A DNA stretch of 64,000 nucleotides from Schinkia azotoformans LMG 9581 (GTDB lineage: Bacteria; Bacillota; Bacilli; Bacillales; Bacillaceae_J). Where the stretch lies: the NCBI RefSeq assembly GCF_000307855.1, contig NZ_AJLR01000120.1, positions 1 to 64,000 on the forward strand, given 5' to 3'. Below the pieces are notes generated by a model that had not been told where the DNA came from, searched no databases, and worked only from the letters and a program-made list of their open reading frames with translations. Below, in pieces: positions 53,928 to 63,718 of the stretch; within the stretch, counting starts at the first letter, position 1; each line of letters begins with the position of its first letter. The translations under genes and the position numbers were made by a program.

Positions 53928-54190
53928 ATGGTGGCTCCTTTAATTTTTCCATAGAACCGGATAAATGAGTTTGGGAACGTAGCTTAATTTTTAACTAATC
54001 AAGGAGTTCCGTTCGTTAAACGTTAAGCGTAAGGGCGTAAGGCGTGAAGCGAGATCCGTTTGCTACACCATTTGGCCTAAAGGAAAATTGAATACTTTGT
54101 TACCCACAAAGATAAGGGGCGCTAACACTTCCCAACTCATTTGGTGCATAAGCACCCATGAAGGCATCCCATAGATGCCCTCAAAGCTAC
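53928..54190. repeat. Intergenic region with degenerate heptamer repeats
   Basis: At 54015-54050 five imperfect units run in tandem: GTTAAAC, GTTAAGC, GTAAGGGC, GTAAGGC, GTGAAGC. Further on, GCATAAG (54146-54152) pairs with CTTATGC (54190-54196) around an inner GGCATC/GATGCC stem (54163-54168, 54174-54179), which overlaps the stop of the next gene. No gene is seen in the gap. Confidence 0.5.
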
Positions 54191-54712
54191 TTATGCCTCT
54201 AAATATTTAGCTGCAAGTGGGACTTCGATTTCAACCGTATAATTCACTTTATCAATCCGGCTAGAAAGTAATTCCACCTGTCTTGATAGTTTTTCAGCTT
54301 GCTTTTTATATGCCGCAGGATCGAATAAAGCGATTCGTTCCATGATAGCGCCTGAGCGGTGATGAACATTGTATTCACGTTTTTGGGTTGTAGCCATCAT
54401 TTTAAGGAGATCCAAACGTTCACGAAGCTGCTTTGCCGTTTCAATTGCCCTTGTCATCGAAATCGAACTGCCATCCCATTCTACTTGATTATGTAAATTA
54501 GCCTGTTGAATGCTTTCTTTTAATTCCAATAAATCCTGCTGAATGTCTGTAAACTCTTGTAAAACAACCTTAACTGTCCGTTCAAATGGTGTATATGTTT
54601 CACCTTTTGGTACTTCAATGACATGGATGTTGATAAGTTCAACATGAAGGTCACTTACTTTTTTGTGGAGACTTGAAAGTAGATTTATAGCTTGTGCTAG
54701 TGTAATTTTCAT
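54191..54712 (-). CDS. DIP1984/DUF6847-like helical protein
   Basis: This 173-aa protein is almost entirely helical and charged. VEWDGSSISMTRAIETAKQLRERLDLL and the C-terminal SRQVELLSSRIDKVNYTVEIEVP resemble the DIP1984 family, of unknown function. I chose the ATG at 54712, after GAAAGGACTG; a start 8 codons earlier lacks a ribosome site. It is divergent from the Wadjet operon and shares its promoter region, but no functional tie is known. Confidence 0.6.
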   Translation of the reverse strand: MKITLAQAINLLSSLHKKVSDLHVELINIHVIEVPKGETYTPFERTVKVVLQEFTDIQQDLLELKESIQQANLHNQVEWDGSSISMTRAIETAKQLRERLDLLKMMATTQKREYNVHHRSGAIMERIALFDPAAYKKQAEKLSRQVELLSSRIDKVNYTVEIEVPLAAKYLEA

Positions 54713-54736
54713 AGAAACAGTCCTTTCATAAAACAA

Positions 54737-54915
54737 TAAAACATATTATTTATAATAACACAATTTCCACAAACATCCAAATTGAAGTTTAATATAGTGT
54801 AATTTTGGAGATAAATAGTAGCATTAATTCGTTCTTACTATTATTTAACGATTTAAATCGCTAACTCTTTCATTTACAATTATAAATAGTAGAAATTATC
54901 GAAGGATGATGAATT
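54737..54915. promoter_or_regulatory. Divergent region upstream of the Wadjet operon with palindromes
   Basis: CGATTTAAATCG (54849-54860) is a 12-bp perfect palindrome. AATAGTA (54814-54820) and TACTATT (54836-54842) form a spaced inverted repeat. The flanks are AT-rich and likely hold promoters for both directions, but no hexamer pair stands out. The role as operator is an inference. Confidence 0.35.
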
Positions 54916-56403
54916 TTGGATGTAACGATGAAGAAAATTATCGAGGCTAGTTATTTAACAGCCGATAGTGCGGCCCATTATCGGACAATTTTAAGATATT
55001 TTTATCACCAACATGAACGGATGAGAGATTATATTTCTCCAGAAGAATTACTAGATTATTTACGTTCCATTCCGGTATTTTTAGATTATCAGGAGGAACA
55101 GCTTCATCAGCAGTTAGCGCAGTTAGTGAAGTGGAACAATTTAATAGCACGTCAGGATATGACCAACGCGAAAACGATTGAAGAATATAAAAAGAAAAGA
55201 TTCCGCTATCAATGCACACCGTACACTGTTGAAATTGAAAGAATGCTAGTCCAATTAGAAAAAATCGGTGATACTTTTCAAGGCTCTTTAGAGCGTTCAC
55301 AATTTGACCGTCTTCTTCAAGCATTAACTTCCTTGCAAACCGAAATTGAGCATGAACTGAAAAAGCCGGCGGAAGAGTACATGCGGATATGGGAGGATGT
55401 CTTTCGTTATTTTCAATCGATTCGTACAAGTACGGCTGACTATATTGCTTATATTAATAGCGAACAGACGGACCAACGGATGCAAACGGAAGCTTTTCTA
55501 GTCTATAAAAACCAGTTTACAACGTATTTGCGGGATTTTATTGTGTCTTTACAAAAAACTTCATTACAAATCCAGCAACTTTTAACGGAATTAGCAACTG
55601 AAAAAATGCAACCCTATTTTCAAAAACTAATTGATCATCGCATGTCAATTCCGCGTCTCGAAGATGTATCGACTTCAAAAGAAGATTGGTTGCTTGAGTA
55701 TACAGAATATTGGGATTCTCTAAGACAGTGGTTTTTAGGTTCGATACATCATCAAAGTGAGCTCGATGTCCTGCAGTGGCAAACAAATGAAATGATTCGC
55801 AGAATGACAAGGTATGTGCAACGAATTGGCGAAAGGCAGCAGCATTTCCGTAGCCGTAAAAAGGATTATTTGCAACTGGCGAAATGGTTTGGGGAGAGCA
55901 AGAACTTGAGCGAAGCCCACAAGTTATCTGCTGTAGTATTTGGCTCGATGACAATCAAGCATCTTCAGCTTGAGGAAGGGACTACGGAAAATCTTCACGT
56001 AGATCCATGGGATGAAACTCCAACAGAGCTAACGATTAAACCGCGAACGACACGTTATCGGGAAAAAACAAAGCCGGGATCGTTTCAGGCCAATGACGAA
56101 AAGAAAAGAGAACAACGTAAGAAGTACTTAGAAGAACGCGGCCAAGAGAAAAGAATAATCGAAAAATATGTGACACAAGGTACCATTGAACTGTCTTCAT
56201 TATCAACAGTTGAGCCATTCGTGCGTAAAGTGCTCTTAGGCTGGATTGGGAAATCAATGGCAAGTAAAGATCGCATCGTGAAGACAGATTATGGGTTCCA
56301 TGTAAAAGTCAAACTTAAACAAGATCAAATGATAACGTTAAAAGCAGAGGATGGCGATCTCACAATGCCGAATGCAACCATAGTATTTGAAGAAATAAGG
56401 TGA
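54916..56403 (+). CDS. jetA: Wadjet-type JetA (DUF2397/TIGR02677), kleisin-like subunit
   Basis: This 495-aa protein is predicted to be mostly helical (ADSAAHYRTILRYFYHQHERMRDYISPEELL at the start, a charged KKREQRKKYLEERGQEKR stretch near residue 395). It fits TIGR02677/DUF2397, the JetA component of one Wadjet subtype, equivalent in position to the MukF-like kleisin. The start is a TTG after GAAGGATGATG; an ATG 4 codons later is possible. It overlaps the next gene's start region, so the four genes form a tight operon. Confidence 0.85.
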   Translation: MDVTMKKIIEASYLTADSAAHYRTILRYFYHQHERMRDYISPEELLDYLRSIPVFLDYQEEQLHQQLAQLVKWNNLIARQDMTNAKTIEEYKKKRFRYQCTPYTVEIERMLVQLEKIGDTFQGSLERSQFDRLLQALTSLQTEIEHELKKPAEEYMRIWEDVFRYFQSIRTSTADYIAYINSEQTDQRMQTEAFLVYKNQFTTYLRDFIVSLQKTSLQIQQLLTELATEKMQPYFQKLIDHRMSIPRLEDVSTSKEDWLLEYTEYWDSLRQWFLGSIHHQSELDVLQWQTNEMIRRMTRYVQRIGERQQHFRSRKKDYLQLAKWFGESKNLSEAHKLSAVVFGSMTIKHLQLEEGTTENLHVDPWDETPTELTIKPRTTRYREKTKPGSFQANDEKKREQRKKYLEERGQEKRIIEKYVTQGTIELSSLSTVEPFVRKVLLGWIGKSMASKDRIVKTDYGFHVKVKLKQDQMITLKAEDGDLTMPNATIVFEEIR

Positions 56404-56408
56404 CGAAA

Positions 56409-57569
56409 ATGGAACAAACGCAACTTTTTGATGAAAAAGCAATTCAGGGAATGGACCTATTGTTCCACTATTATTGGATTTTGCGGGCAGACCAGCCCGA
56501 ATGGTATCAATTAATTCGTGAACGCGAAAAAGTACTGCGCCGCTATATTAGTGAGAAGTTTGGCTTACGCTTAATCATCCATCAGCATTTTATTAAATTG
56601 GAAAAAATTCCAGTAGAACCTGAAAGTTGGATGGGGATTCAAGACTTTCAAGAACAGATGGATTATGCGATTTTTTGCTGTGCTCTTTCTTTTTTGGAAG
56701 GAAAAGAAGTGGATGAACAATTTCTTCTATCTGAGTTATGTCAAGATATCCAAGCCGATTATCCAAGTGAGTTTCCGTTAGATTGGACGGTGTACATCCA
56801 CCGCAAATCATTGATTAGGGCTGTCAAAGTTTTGCTAGATTTTCAACTCATTCGCACGATTGATGGCGATATCAGCCGTTTTGACCACAATGAAGAACAA
56901 GAAGTATTATACGAAGCGACTGTGTACAGCCGTTATTTTATGAGAACCTATCCGGATGATTTTTCTAATTATGAACATTGGGAAGAGCTGCTGCATGATG
57001 ATTGGAAGCTTAATCAGGAGGATGAACGGAGGAAGCGAGTATACCGTAAACTATTTTTCTCACCAGGCCTGCAGCGTCAGGACCAACAAGATCAAGATTT
57101 TCTATATATTCGGAATTTCAGAAACCGCTTAGCAGAAGATATTGAAAAGCATAGTGACTATAAGCTGCATGTCTTTAAAAATACTGCTTTTTTATCAATT
57201 TCAGAAGCGAGACAATATCATCAGCTTTTTCCAAATACAAAGGCATCAACGGATCTAATTTTGCAGTTATCTAGTTATTTTCATAGAAATCTACAACGTT
57301 TTCAGCCTAACGAAAATGGGGAATTATTGCTGACGATTGGGGAATTTGAACAAATCATTGATGATGTACGGAACCGATTTGGTATAGGATGGGCGAAGTA
57401 TTTTCGGGATATGAGCACAAATGCGATTTGCAGTGAACTCATAAGTGCGATGAACGAGTGGATGATGGTTGAGGAGGACTCTTCCTTTATTCGGATTCGA
57501 CCACTGGTTGGGATCATAACAGGGAAGTATCCTGTTGATTTTGAAGGAGGAGAGAAGATTGATGACTGA
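56409..57569 (+). CDS. jetB: Wadjet-type JetB (DUF2398/TIGR02678), KITE-like subunit
   Basis: This 386-aa protein fits TIGR02678/DUF2398, with the segments LLFHYYWILRADQPEWYQLIREREKVLRRYI, YAIFCCALSFLEGKEVDEQFLLSEL and VLYEATVYSRYFMRTYPDDF. By analogy with type I Wadjet it should bridge kleisin and SMC. I chose the ATG at 56409 after ATAAGGTG; an in-frame GTG at 56400 overlaps the jetA stop. It overlaps jetC by 8 nt. Confidence 0.85.
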   Translation: MEQTQLFDEKAIQGMDLLFHYYWILRADQPEWYQLIREREKVLRRYISEKFGLRLIIHQHFIKLEKIPVEPESWMGIQDFQEQMDYAIFCCALSFLEGKEVDEQFLLSELCQDIQADYPSEFPLDWTVYIHRKSLIRAVKVLLDFQLIRTIDGDISRFDHNEEQEVLYEATVYSRYFMRTYPDDFSNYEHWEELLHDDWKLNQEDERRKRVYRKLFFSPGLQRQDQQDQDFLYIRNFRNRLAEDIEKHSDYKLHVFKNTAFLSISEARQYHQLFPNTKASTDLILQLSSYFHRNLQRFQPNENGELLLTIGEFEQIIDDVRNRFGIGWAKYFRDMSTNAICSELISAMNEWMMVEEDSSFIRIRPLVGIITGKYPVDFEGGEKIDD

Positions 57570-60500
57570 ATCTAAATGGATTATGCACAGGGCGGGTCTA
57601 TTAAATTTTTGGTATTACGATGATGAGATTTTTCAATTTACGGAGGGAAAGCTTTTGCTTCGAGGCACGAATGGGTCCGGAAAATCGGTAACGATGCAAA
57701 GCATTTTACCTGTATTATTGGATGGAAAAAAATCTCCGGATCGCCTCGACCCGTTTGGTTCAAAGGCACGGCGAATGGAGGACTATTTACTTGGGGAAAA
57801 AGAAGTCGTTGACCGCGATGAGCGCACCGGCTATCTCTTTTTGGAGTATAAAATGGTGGACGTTGAAAGGTACATTACAACAGGAATCGGGATGCAAGCG
57901 AAACGCAATAAAGGCATTAAGTCATGGTATTTTGTGATAACAGATAATCGCAGAATTGGTTACGACTTAGAACTTGCACATAATCAGCTTGGAGACCGCG
58001 TTCCTTTTTCGGCAAAAGAACTAGAAAACCGCATTGGTCAAGGCGGATATGTAGTCCATTCACAGCGCGAGTATATGGAGCTAGTGAACAAATATATTTT
58101 TGGGTTCCAATCATTAGAAGCCTATGAGGACTTAATTAAACTATTAATCCAGCTAAGAAGTCCGAAGCTGTCAAAGGATTTTAAACCGACCGTTATTTAT
58201 GAGATTTTAGAATCCGCCCTTCCGCCACTTACAGATGATGAACTCCGCCATTTATCAGATACAATTGAAAATATGGATCAAACAGAGCAGCAGCTAGAGC
58301 AACTAGAACGGGAATTCGAGTCCAGCAGTCGTCTAGTAAAACAGTATGATCTATATAATCAATACATCTTGGCGGAACGTTCCGGTTTATGGCTGAATGC
58401 AAAGAAGCGGAAGGAAGATGCCGGCAAGGAAGTAGAGCGGCTTCATGCTTTGGATGAACAGTATCAGGCAGAGATAGAACAACTTAAAGCAGACAAAAAC
58501 CGCTTCACAATACAGAAGGAAGTCGCAGAAGCTGAAAAAGAGCGGCTGCAAAACCATGAAGTTTGGAAGCTTGAAAAAGAGATCACAAAGAAAAGAGAGC
58601 TAGTTGACCAGTTAAGTCAAGAAATCAAACTTTTAGATGATAGATGGAATAACAAAAATGAACAGTATCGCAAGACAAGGGATGATAAAGATAAAACGGA
58701 AGATGAACTGGGCGTACAACAAAAAGAAATGACTGAAATTCTTGAAGAGTTGAGATTGGATGCCGAGGAATCAGCCTTTCAACAGCATTCAGTCAATGCG
58801 GAAGATTTTGAACGCCATCAACAGGCTGAATTTGATTTCTCGGTTTGGATTAAGGAAATAGGAGACCATGAACGATTATTAACGGCATTGCAACAATTAG
58901 TCGATGAACAGTCAAGATTACTTGAGGAATATAGTAGATTAGAACGTCAATCTTCTGAGAAAAAGAAAGAGATTGATGAAGTCCGGAAAAATCTTGACCA
59001 CCTTGAAGAATGGTTTACTGAAGTGAAACAAAAGCTGGAACATCTCGTGTTCACCTGGATTGAACAACATCCAAAACTTGTCTTTTCAGCGGAACAGATA
59101 CAGGAAATCTCTCGTGCCATCGAAGGCTTATACGAAGAAAATCGCTACGACCTTGTCCGTGAAAAACTGTTCCATGTTTTAAATGATTATATTACCCAAC
59201 TGAAAACGGATATGAAATTAACGGAAAATACGATCCAGGCTAAAGCAAAAGAAATTGAAGAGGCTAAAGCTGAACTACAACATTGGAAATCTTTAAAAAT
59301 GCCTAATCCCGATCGAGCAAAAGACACTGATGAATCCCGTCTAAAGCTTGCTGAAGAAGGGCAAGCGTACCTTCCGTTTTATGCCGCTGTTGAGTTTCAA
59401 GACCATGTAACAGAAGAGCAAAAAGAGCGAATTGAAGCAGCATTAAAACAAACAGGCTTATTAGATAGTCTAATAACAGAACAATCGTTATCACCTGTCC
59501 ATGATCGGATAATTCGTACGGAACCAGTTGTCCTGGGGTATACATTAGCTGATTATTTACGACCAGACTTGGATGACGATAGTCCAATTTCAAAAAAGGT
59601 AGTAGATGAAGTATTACGAAGTATATCGTTGGAACCGCAAGACGGCGGATTTCATATTGATGTGGATGGTACCTATTCGATTGGCTGTATGGTAGGACAT
59701 GCTCCGCACGAAGGTCCATCCAGGTTCATTGGTCGTTCCTCGAGGAAACGATATCAGCTGGAAAAAGTAAAGGAATGGGAACAGCAAATTGAGGAATTGG
59801 AATACCAATTGGAACAATTAACTAGTGAGTGGCGAGCATTCGATCAAGCACTTAATGATGCGGAAGAATGGAAACAGACGATCCCAACAGATGTGGATCT
59901 AAATGACATAAATATTCAAATTGAAAAAGATTATCGTCAATTAGAGCAGTTGAAAGAATCGTTGCAAAAACTAGACGATCAATGGAAAATTGTCCATCAA
60001 AGATTGGAAAAAATCAAGTTGCAGTTGCATCAACAAAAAGGTCAACTCAATCTGTCGTTAACAAAAGAAGTGATAACTGAAGCTATTGAAGCGGCAATCC
60101 ATTACCGGGAGCATGTTCATAAACTCAATCGAATCTATGAAAAATGTTTATTTGGGCGTAAAAGAATTCAAGATTTAATAAATAGACTGATTGAACTGGA
60201 AGAAGAAATGGATGAAATCAAGGGCGAGCAAAATAGTAAGGAAGGACAATCAAATAAAGAAAAAGCAGAGATTACATCGATTGAACAACAATTACAATTA
60301 AAAGGGATTGATGATATTAGGAGCCGCATCCAGGAAGTGCAGCATTTACTTACGGAAGCGGATAAGGAGATGAATCAAATCCTTCAATCACTCCCTAGAA
60401 AAGAAACAGAGCGAGATATTTGCTTGAAAGACTTAGAAACTGCGAAAACAGGCTTTGAGTTTTGGTCTAACATGGCCATAGAATGGGAGAACCTTGTAAA

Positions 60501-61704
60501 GACGGAAATCATGCGTGGTTTTATTAAGTTAGATGGCGATCTTTCAGACCCCGTGAATTTGGTATCACAGCTGGAAGGAATTGCGGCAAAACTTGACCGC
60601 TCAAAATTAAATGAGCAATTAACAAAAACATTCTTTAATGAACAAGCATTTTTAACAGAGTATAGGATGTTTGAATTTCCGGAAGAAGCGGAGCGACCTG
60701 AATGGTTTGCGAAAGATTGGGGCTTGTACTTTGAGCCTTTTATCAATGAATGGAACCAATACAAGAGCCGACGTTTGATTCAAATGGAATACAAAGGTCA
60801 ACGGGTAAGTCCGTACCATGTCCTTCATTCCCTACAAAAAGAGTTGGACGATCAAAAAGGCTGGCTTGATGAGCAGGACCGCCAGCTGTATGAAGACATC
60901 ATCGTTAATACGGTCGGATCAATCTTGAGAAACCGAATCCAGCGTGCTGAAAAATGGGTACGTGAAATGGATAAGATTATGGAAGCGCGTGACAATTCGT
61001 CTGGATTGACTTTTTCAATTTCGTGGAAACCATTAACCGCTGAATCTGAACAAGAATTGGATACGAAAGATCTCGTTCAACTTCTACAACGGAACAGTAA
61101 ATTTTTAAATGAAGAAGATTTAAACCGTATTACAAAACATTTCCGCTCGAGGATTACGAAGGCAAAAGAGCTGATCCAGCTGCGAAATGAAGGCTCGACG
61201 CTGCATCAGGTATTGAAGGAAGTATTAGATTACCGCAAATGGTTTACGTTTGTGTTATCGTACAAACGCGTCAATGAGCCAAAGCGTGAGTTGACAAATA
61301 ATGCATTCTTTAAATTTAGCGGTGGTGAAAAAGCAATGGCGATGTACATTCCGTTATTTACGGCCGCCTATTCACGGTACAAGGAAGCTGCAGCCATGGC
61401 ACCTTATATAATTTCTCTTGATGAAGCCTTTGCTGGGGTAGATGAGAATAATATCCGCGATATGTTTGAAGTTGTTGAACAGCTTGGCTTCAATTATATT
61501 ATGAACTCACAGGCGTTATGGGGCGATTATGATACGATTTCAAGTTTAGCAATTTGTGAGCTTGTCCGCCCGAAAAATGCTGACTTTGTAACGGTAATCC
61601 GTTATCTATGGGATGGAAAAAAGCGCTCGCTCGTATGGGATGAAACTATGAATGATGATGGTGCTCAAGAGGAATTTGTTGAGGAGCTCATCACAAATGA
61701 GTAA
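57562..61704 (+). CDS. jetC: Wadjet-type JetC (TIGR02680), SMC/MukB-like ATPase
   Basis: This 1380-aa SMC-like ATPase has Walker A GTNGSGKS (Lys41), signature SGGEK (1253-1257) and Walker B ISLDEAFAGVD (Asp1287, Glu1288). Between the head halves lie long coiled coils (about 230-580 and 740-960) with a hinge-like region near 590-740. Together with JetA and JetB it should form a DNA-loop-extruding complex that senses plasmid-size circles. GAAGGAGGAGAGAAG precedes the ATG. It overlaps jetD by 8 nt. Confidence 0.93.
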   Translation: MTESKWIMHRAGLLNFWYYDDEIFQFTEGKLLLRGTNGSGKSVTMQSILPVLLDGKKSPDRLDPFGSKARRMEDYLLGEKEVVDRDERTGYLFLEYKMVDVERYITTGIGMQAKRNKGIKSWYFVITDNRRIGYDLELAHNQLGDRVPFSAKELENRIGQGGYVVHSQREYMELVNKYIFGFQSLEAYEDLIKLLIQLRSPKLSKDFKPTVIYEILESALPPLTDDELRHLSDTIENMDQTEQQLEQLEREFESSSRLVKQYDLYNQYILAERSGLWLNAKKRKEDAGKEVERLHALDEQYQAEIEQLKADKNRFTIQKEVAEAEKERLQNHEVWKLEKEITKKRELVDQLSQEIKLLDDRWNNKNEQYRKTRDDKDKTEDELGVQQKEMTEILEELRLDAEESAFQQHSVNAEDFERHQQAEFDFSVWIKEIGDHERLLTALQQLVDEQSRLLEEYSRLERQSSEKKKEIDEVRKNLDHLEEWFTEVKQKLEHLVFTWIEQHPKLVFSAEQIQEISRAIEGLYEENRYDLVREKLFHVLNDYITQLKTDMKLTENTIQAKAKEIEEAKAELQHWKSLKMPNPDRAKDTDESRLKLAEEGQAYLPFYAAVEFQDHVTEEQKERIEAALKQTGLLDSLITEQSLSPVHDRIIRTEPVVLGYTLADYLRPDLDDDSPISKKVVDEVLRSISLEPQDGGFHIDVDGTYSIGCMVGHAPHEGPSRFIGRSSRKRYQLEKVKEWEQQIEELEYQLEQLTSEWRAFDQALNDAEEWKQTIPTDVDLNDINIQIEKDYRQLEQLKESLQKLDDQWKIVHQRLEKIKLQLHQQKGQLNLSLTKEVITEAIEAAIHYREHVHKLNRIYEKCLFGRKRIQDLINRLIELEEEMDEIKGEQNSKEGQSNKEKAEITSIEQQLQLKGIDDIRSRIQEVQHLLTEADKEMNQILQSLPRKETERDICLKDLETAKTGFEFWSNMAIEWENLVKTEIMRGFIKLDGDLSDPVNLVSQLEGIAAKLDRSKLNEQLTKTFFNEQAFLTEYRMFEFPEEAERPEWFAKDWGLYFEPFINEWNQYKSRRLIQMEYKGQRVSPYHVLHSLQKELDDQKGWLDEQDRQLYEDIIVNTVGSILRNRIQRAEKWVREMDKIMEARDNSSGLTFSISWKPLTAESEQELDTKDLVQLLQRNSKFLNEEDLNRITKHFRSRITKAKELIQLRNEGSTLHQVLKEVLDYRKWFTFVLSYKRVNEPKRELTNNAFFKFSGGEKAMAMYIPLFTAAYSRYKEAAAMAPYIISLDEAFAGVDENNIRDMFEVVEQLGFNYIMNSQALWGDYDTISSLAICELVRPKNADFVTVIRYLWDGKKRSLVWDETMNDDGAQEEFVEELITNE

Positions 61705-62986
61705 GAACGTTCAAGTTTTTCGCAATGAACCAGGTTTTATAAAGCTGTTTATATTGTTTAAAGAAAAATACCGTTCCCTCGGAAGAGTTGGGGGAACGGT
61801 TAGTATTCGTTCTTTTACAGAGGGAGAAATGGAATCGATTGCTGGATTCATGGGGTTGCCAGCTTATGATTTGCTAGAAAAAGGGAAAGTTGCATTATTA
61901 GATTTTGAAAAGGCCCTTCTCCATACGCCCTTTGCAGATTATTCGCTTATTCAGTTAATGGAAGGGGTATTGGAAGAAACGATTCTTACAAAAAATGAAG
62001 AGCATGAATTTAATCGTGAAAAGACAAGGGATTTTTTTAATGTCCTTAAAACGACCTTGCCTGAAGGGGATTGGTGGTGGAGCTGGATTGAATCAAAGCA
62101 ACCCGATACACGGTGGATTTGGTCTCTTTACAAACAAAATTCCGATCAATTAATGGAATATCTACGGAATGTTTACCAAGCTTTTCTTGAACTTCCGAAG
62201 GACAATTCCTTTGAAAGGCTACCGTTATTTGCCCAAAGAACAACGGGCAATCCTCATTACTTTGATCGGGATCAAACAGCCGGGAAATTGCTCATTCATT
62301 GTATGTACGTCGACCAACTACAAAATGATGGTGGAATGGGAATGTTGGAGCAAGGAATGCCAAAATCGTCGGAAGAAGTAAATGAATTATTTGCACAATA
62401 TGGGTTGATGAAAGACGATCTTTGGAGCTTTGTCACCTGCAGTGGTTTACTTGCTGAAGATGAAAACGGAATCCATCCCGTATGGCAAGCGGCTTCGGCA
62501 ACAAATACAGTATTAAATGTCCCAATAAAAGAATTGCTTAAAGTTAATAAAATACGACCTGTCCATGGAAATAAGGTGTGGGTCGTCGAAAATTCAGGTG
62601 TCTGCTCCACAATCATTGATGAGGTACCATCTGCACCTATAATTTGTACACATGGTCAATTCAGAACGGCAAGCTGGGTTGTGATGGATCTTCTTGCTGG
62701 CTCCGGTTACTCCATTCACTATTCAGGAGACTTAGATCCAGAAGGCATATCGATGGCACAACGACTTAAAAATAGGTATCCAAACAATGTAACGCTGTGG
62801 AGAATGGATAAAGAAAGTTATGAACAAGCTTTATCCGAAGAAGATATAACTTCAAGGCTTTCAAAAATTGAAATAATAAATCTACCAGAATTGGAGGAGG
62901 TCGTTAACTTAATAAAACTCCATAAAAAGGCCGCTTATCAGGAAGGGCTTGTAACACTGCTCATTCGAGATATTTTAGAAAATTAA
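61697..62986 (+). CDS. jetD: Wadjet-type JetD (DUF2399/TIGR02679), Toprim nuclease subunit
   Basis: This 429-aa protein ends in a Toprim-like domain: Glu298 in VWVVENSG, and Asp345/Asp347 in SGDLDPEG, which are the expected metal ligands. In known Wadjet systems JetD cleaves plasmid DNA after loop extrusion stalls. All three acidic positions are kept, so it should be active. The ATG overlaps jetC; an earlier in-frame start lies within jetC. A hairpin follows its stop. Confidence 0.9.
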   Translation: MSKNVQVFRNEPGFIKLFILFKEKYRSLGRVGGTVSIRSFTEGEMESIAGFMGLPAYDLLEKGKVALLDFEKALLHTPFADYSLIQLMEGVLEETILTKNEEHEFNREKTRDFFNVLKTTLPEGDWWWSWIESKQPDTRWIWSLYKQNSDQLMEYLRNVYQAFLELPKDNSFERLPLFAQRTTGNPHYFDRDQTAGKLLIHCMYVDQLQNDGGMGMLEQGMPKSSEEVNELFAQYGLMKDDLWSFVTCSGLLAEDENGIHPVWQAASATNTVLNVPIKELLKVNKIRPVHGNKVWVVENSGVCSTIIDEVPSAPIICTHGQFRTASWVVMDLLAGSGYSIHYSGDLDPEGISMAQRLKNRYPNNVTLWRMDKESYEQALSEEDITSRLSKIEIINLPELEEVVNLIKLHKKAAYQEGLVTLLIRDILEN

Positions 62987-63017
62987 AACGACAGGTGCTT
63001 AGTGTCACCTGTCGTTA
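62985..63017. terminator. Hairpin after jetD
   Basis: ACGACAGGTG (62988-62997) is complementary to CACCTGTCGT (63006-63015), with an 8-nt loop and an A/T-rich flank on each side. It probably ends the Wadjet operon and the convergent Uma2 gene, although the + strand T run is weak. Confidence 0.7.
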
Positions 63018-63035
63018 TATTGTTCTAGCCCTTAT

Positions 63036-63629
63036 TTACATTAAAGAATCCGGAATCGCCTCAATTATTTCTGCCATAGTAAATGAGATACAAGAAATAT
63101 TAGGTGACGTAACCATTTCATTTTCTTGGAAAATGTTGATGAGCTCATACCGATCATCCGCTAAAATATATTGTTCCAATACAGCTGAATTTGGATCAAT
63201 GACCCAGTATTCTGGAATACCATAATAGGCATAGGATTTCTTTTTGGCAATTTTATCTCTTTTTAATGTCGATGGAGAAAGAATTTCTACCACTAAATCG
63301 GGAGTACCTTCTACCCCTCGTTTGCTGATAATATCAAGCCGTTTTCGGTTTACAAGGACAATGTCTGGCTGTCTTACTTCTTTAGGTGACAGAATGACAT
63401 CAACAGGTGCATTTAAAATAATGTAATCCAATTTGCAAGTTTGAGCAATCTTTGTTTGCATTTCAAAGCTAATCAGTTGATGGGTAACAGTCGGTGCCGG
63501 ACTCATTAACTCTAACTGACCTGCAGCTAATTCATACCGATTCCCATCATCAATTGCGGCATAATCATCGTAAGTTAGTCCGCCTTCTTTTATTTCTAAT
63601 TTTTTCTTATCTTCCTTTTCCGTACTCAA
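63036..63629 (-). CDS. Uma2-family PD-(D/E)XK endonuclease-like protein
   Basis: This 197-aa protein has the Uma2 core: Asp in VRQPDIVLV, Glu in PDLVVEILSPST, followed by RDKIAKKKSYAYYGIPEYWVIDP. The N-terminal 15 residues are Lys/Glu-rich. The family is restriction-endonuclease-like, but its role is unknown. It is convergent with the Wadjet operon. No methylase is adjacent, so it is not a classical restriction enzyme. Confidence 0.88.
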   Translation of the reverse strand: MSTEKEDKKKLEIKEGGLTYDDYAAIDDGNRYELAAGQLELMSPAPTVTHQLISFEMQTKIAQTCKLDYIILNAPVDVILSPKEVRQPDIVLVNRKRLDIISKRGVEGTPDLVVEILSPSTLKRDKIAKKKSYAYYGIPEYWVIDPNSAVLEQYILADDRYELINIFQENEMVTSPNISCISFTMAEIIEAIPDSLM

Positions 63630-63718
63630 ACTGGCTCCACCATCTTTCTTACCTATTTTTTACTACCATTATAAATGATTTTAAGTATTATTTTATATAA
63701 TTTTTCGACAATATATAA

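Noticed and set aside
54191-54712. Calling the DIP1984-like gene a fifth Wadjet subunit
   Set aside because: It is on the opposite strand and no known Wadjet system includes such a protein; only adjacency supports the idea.
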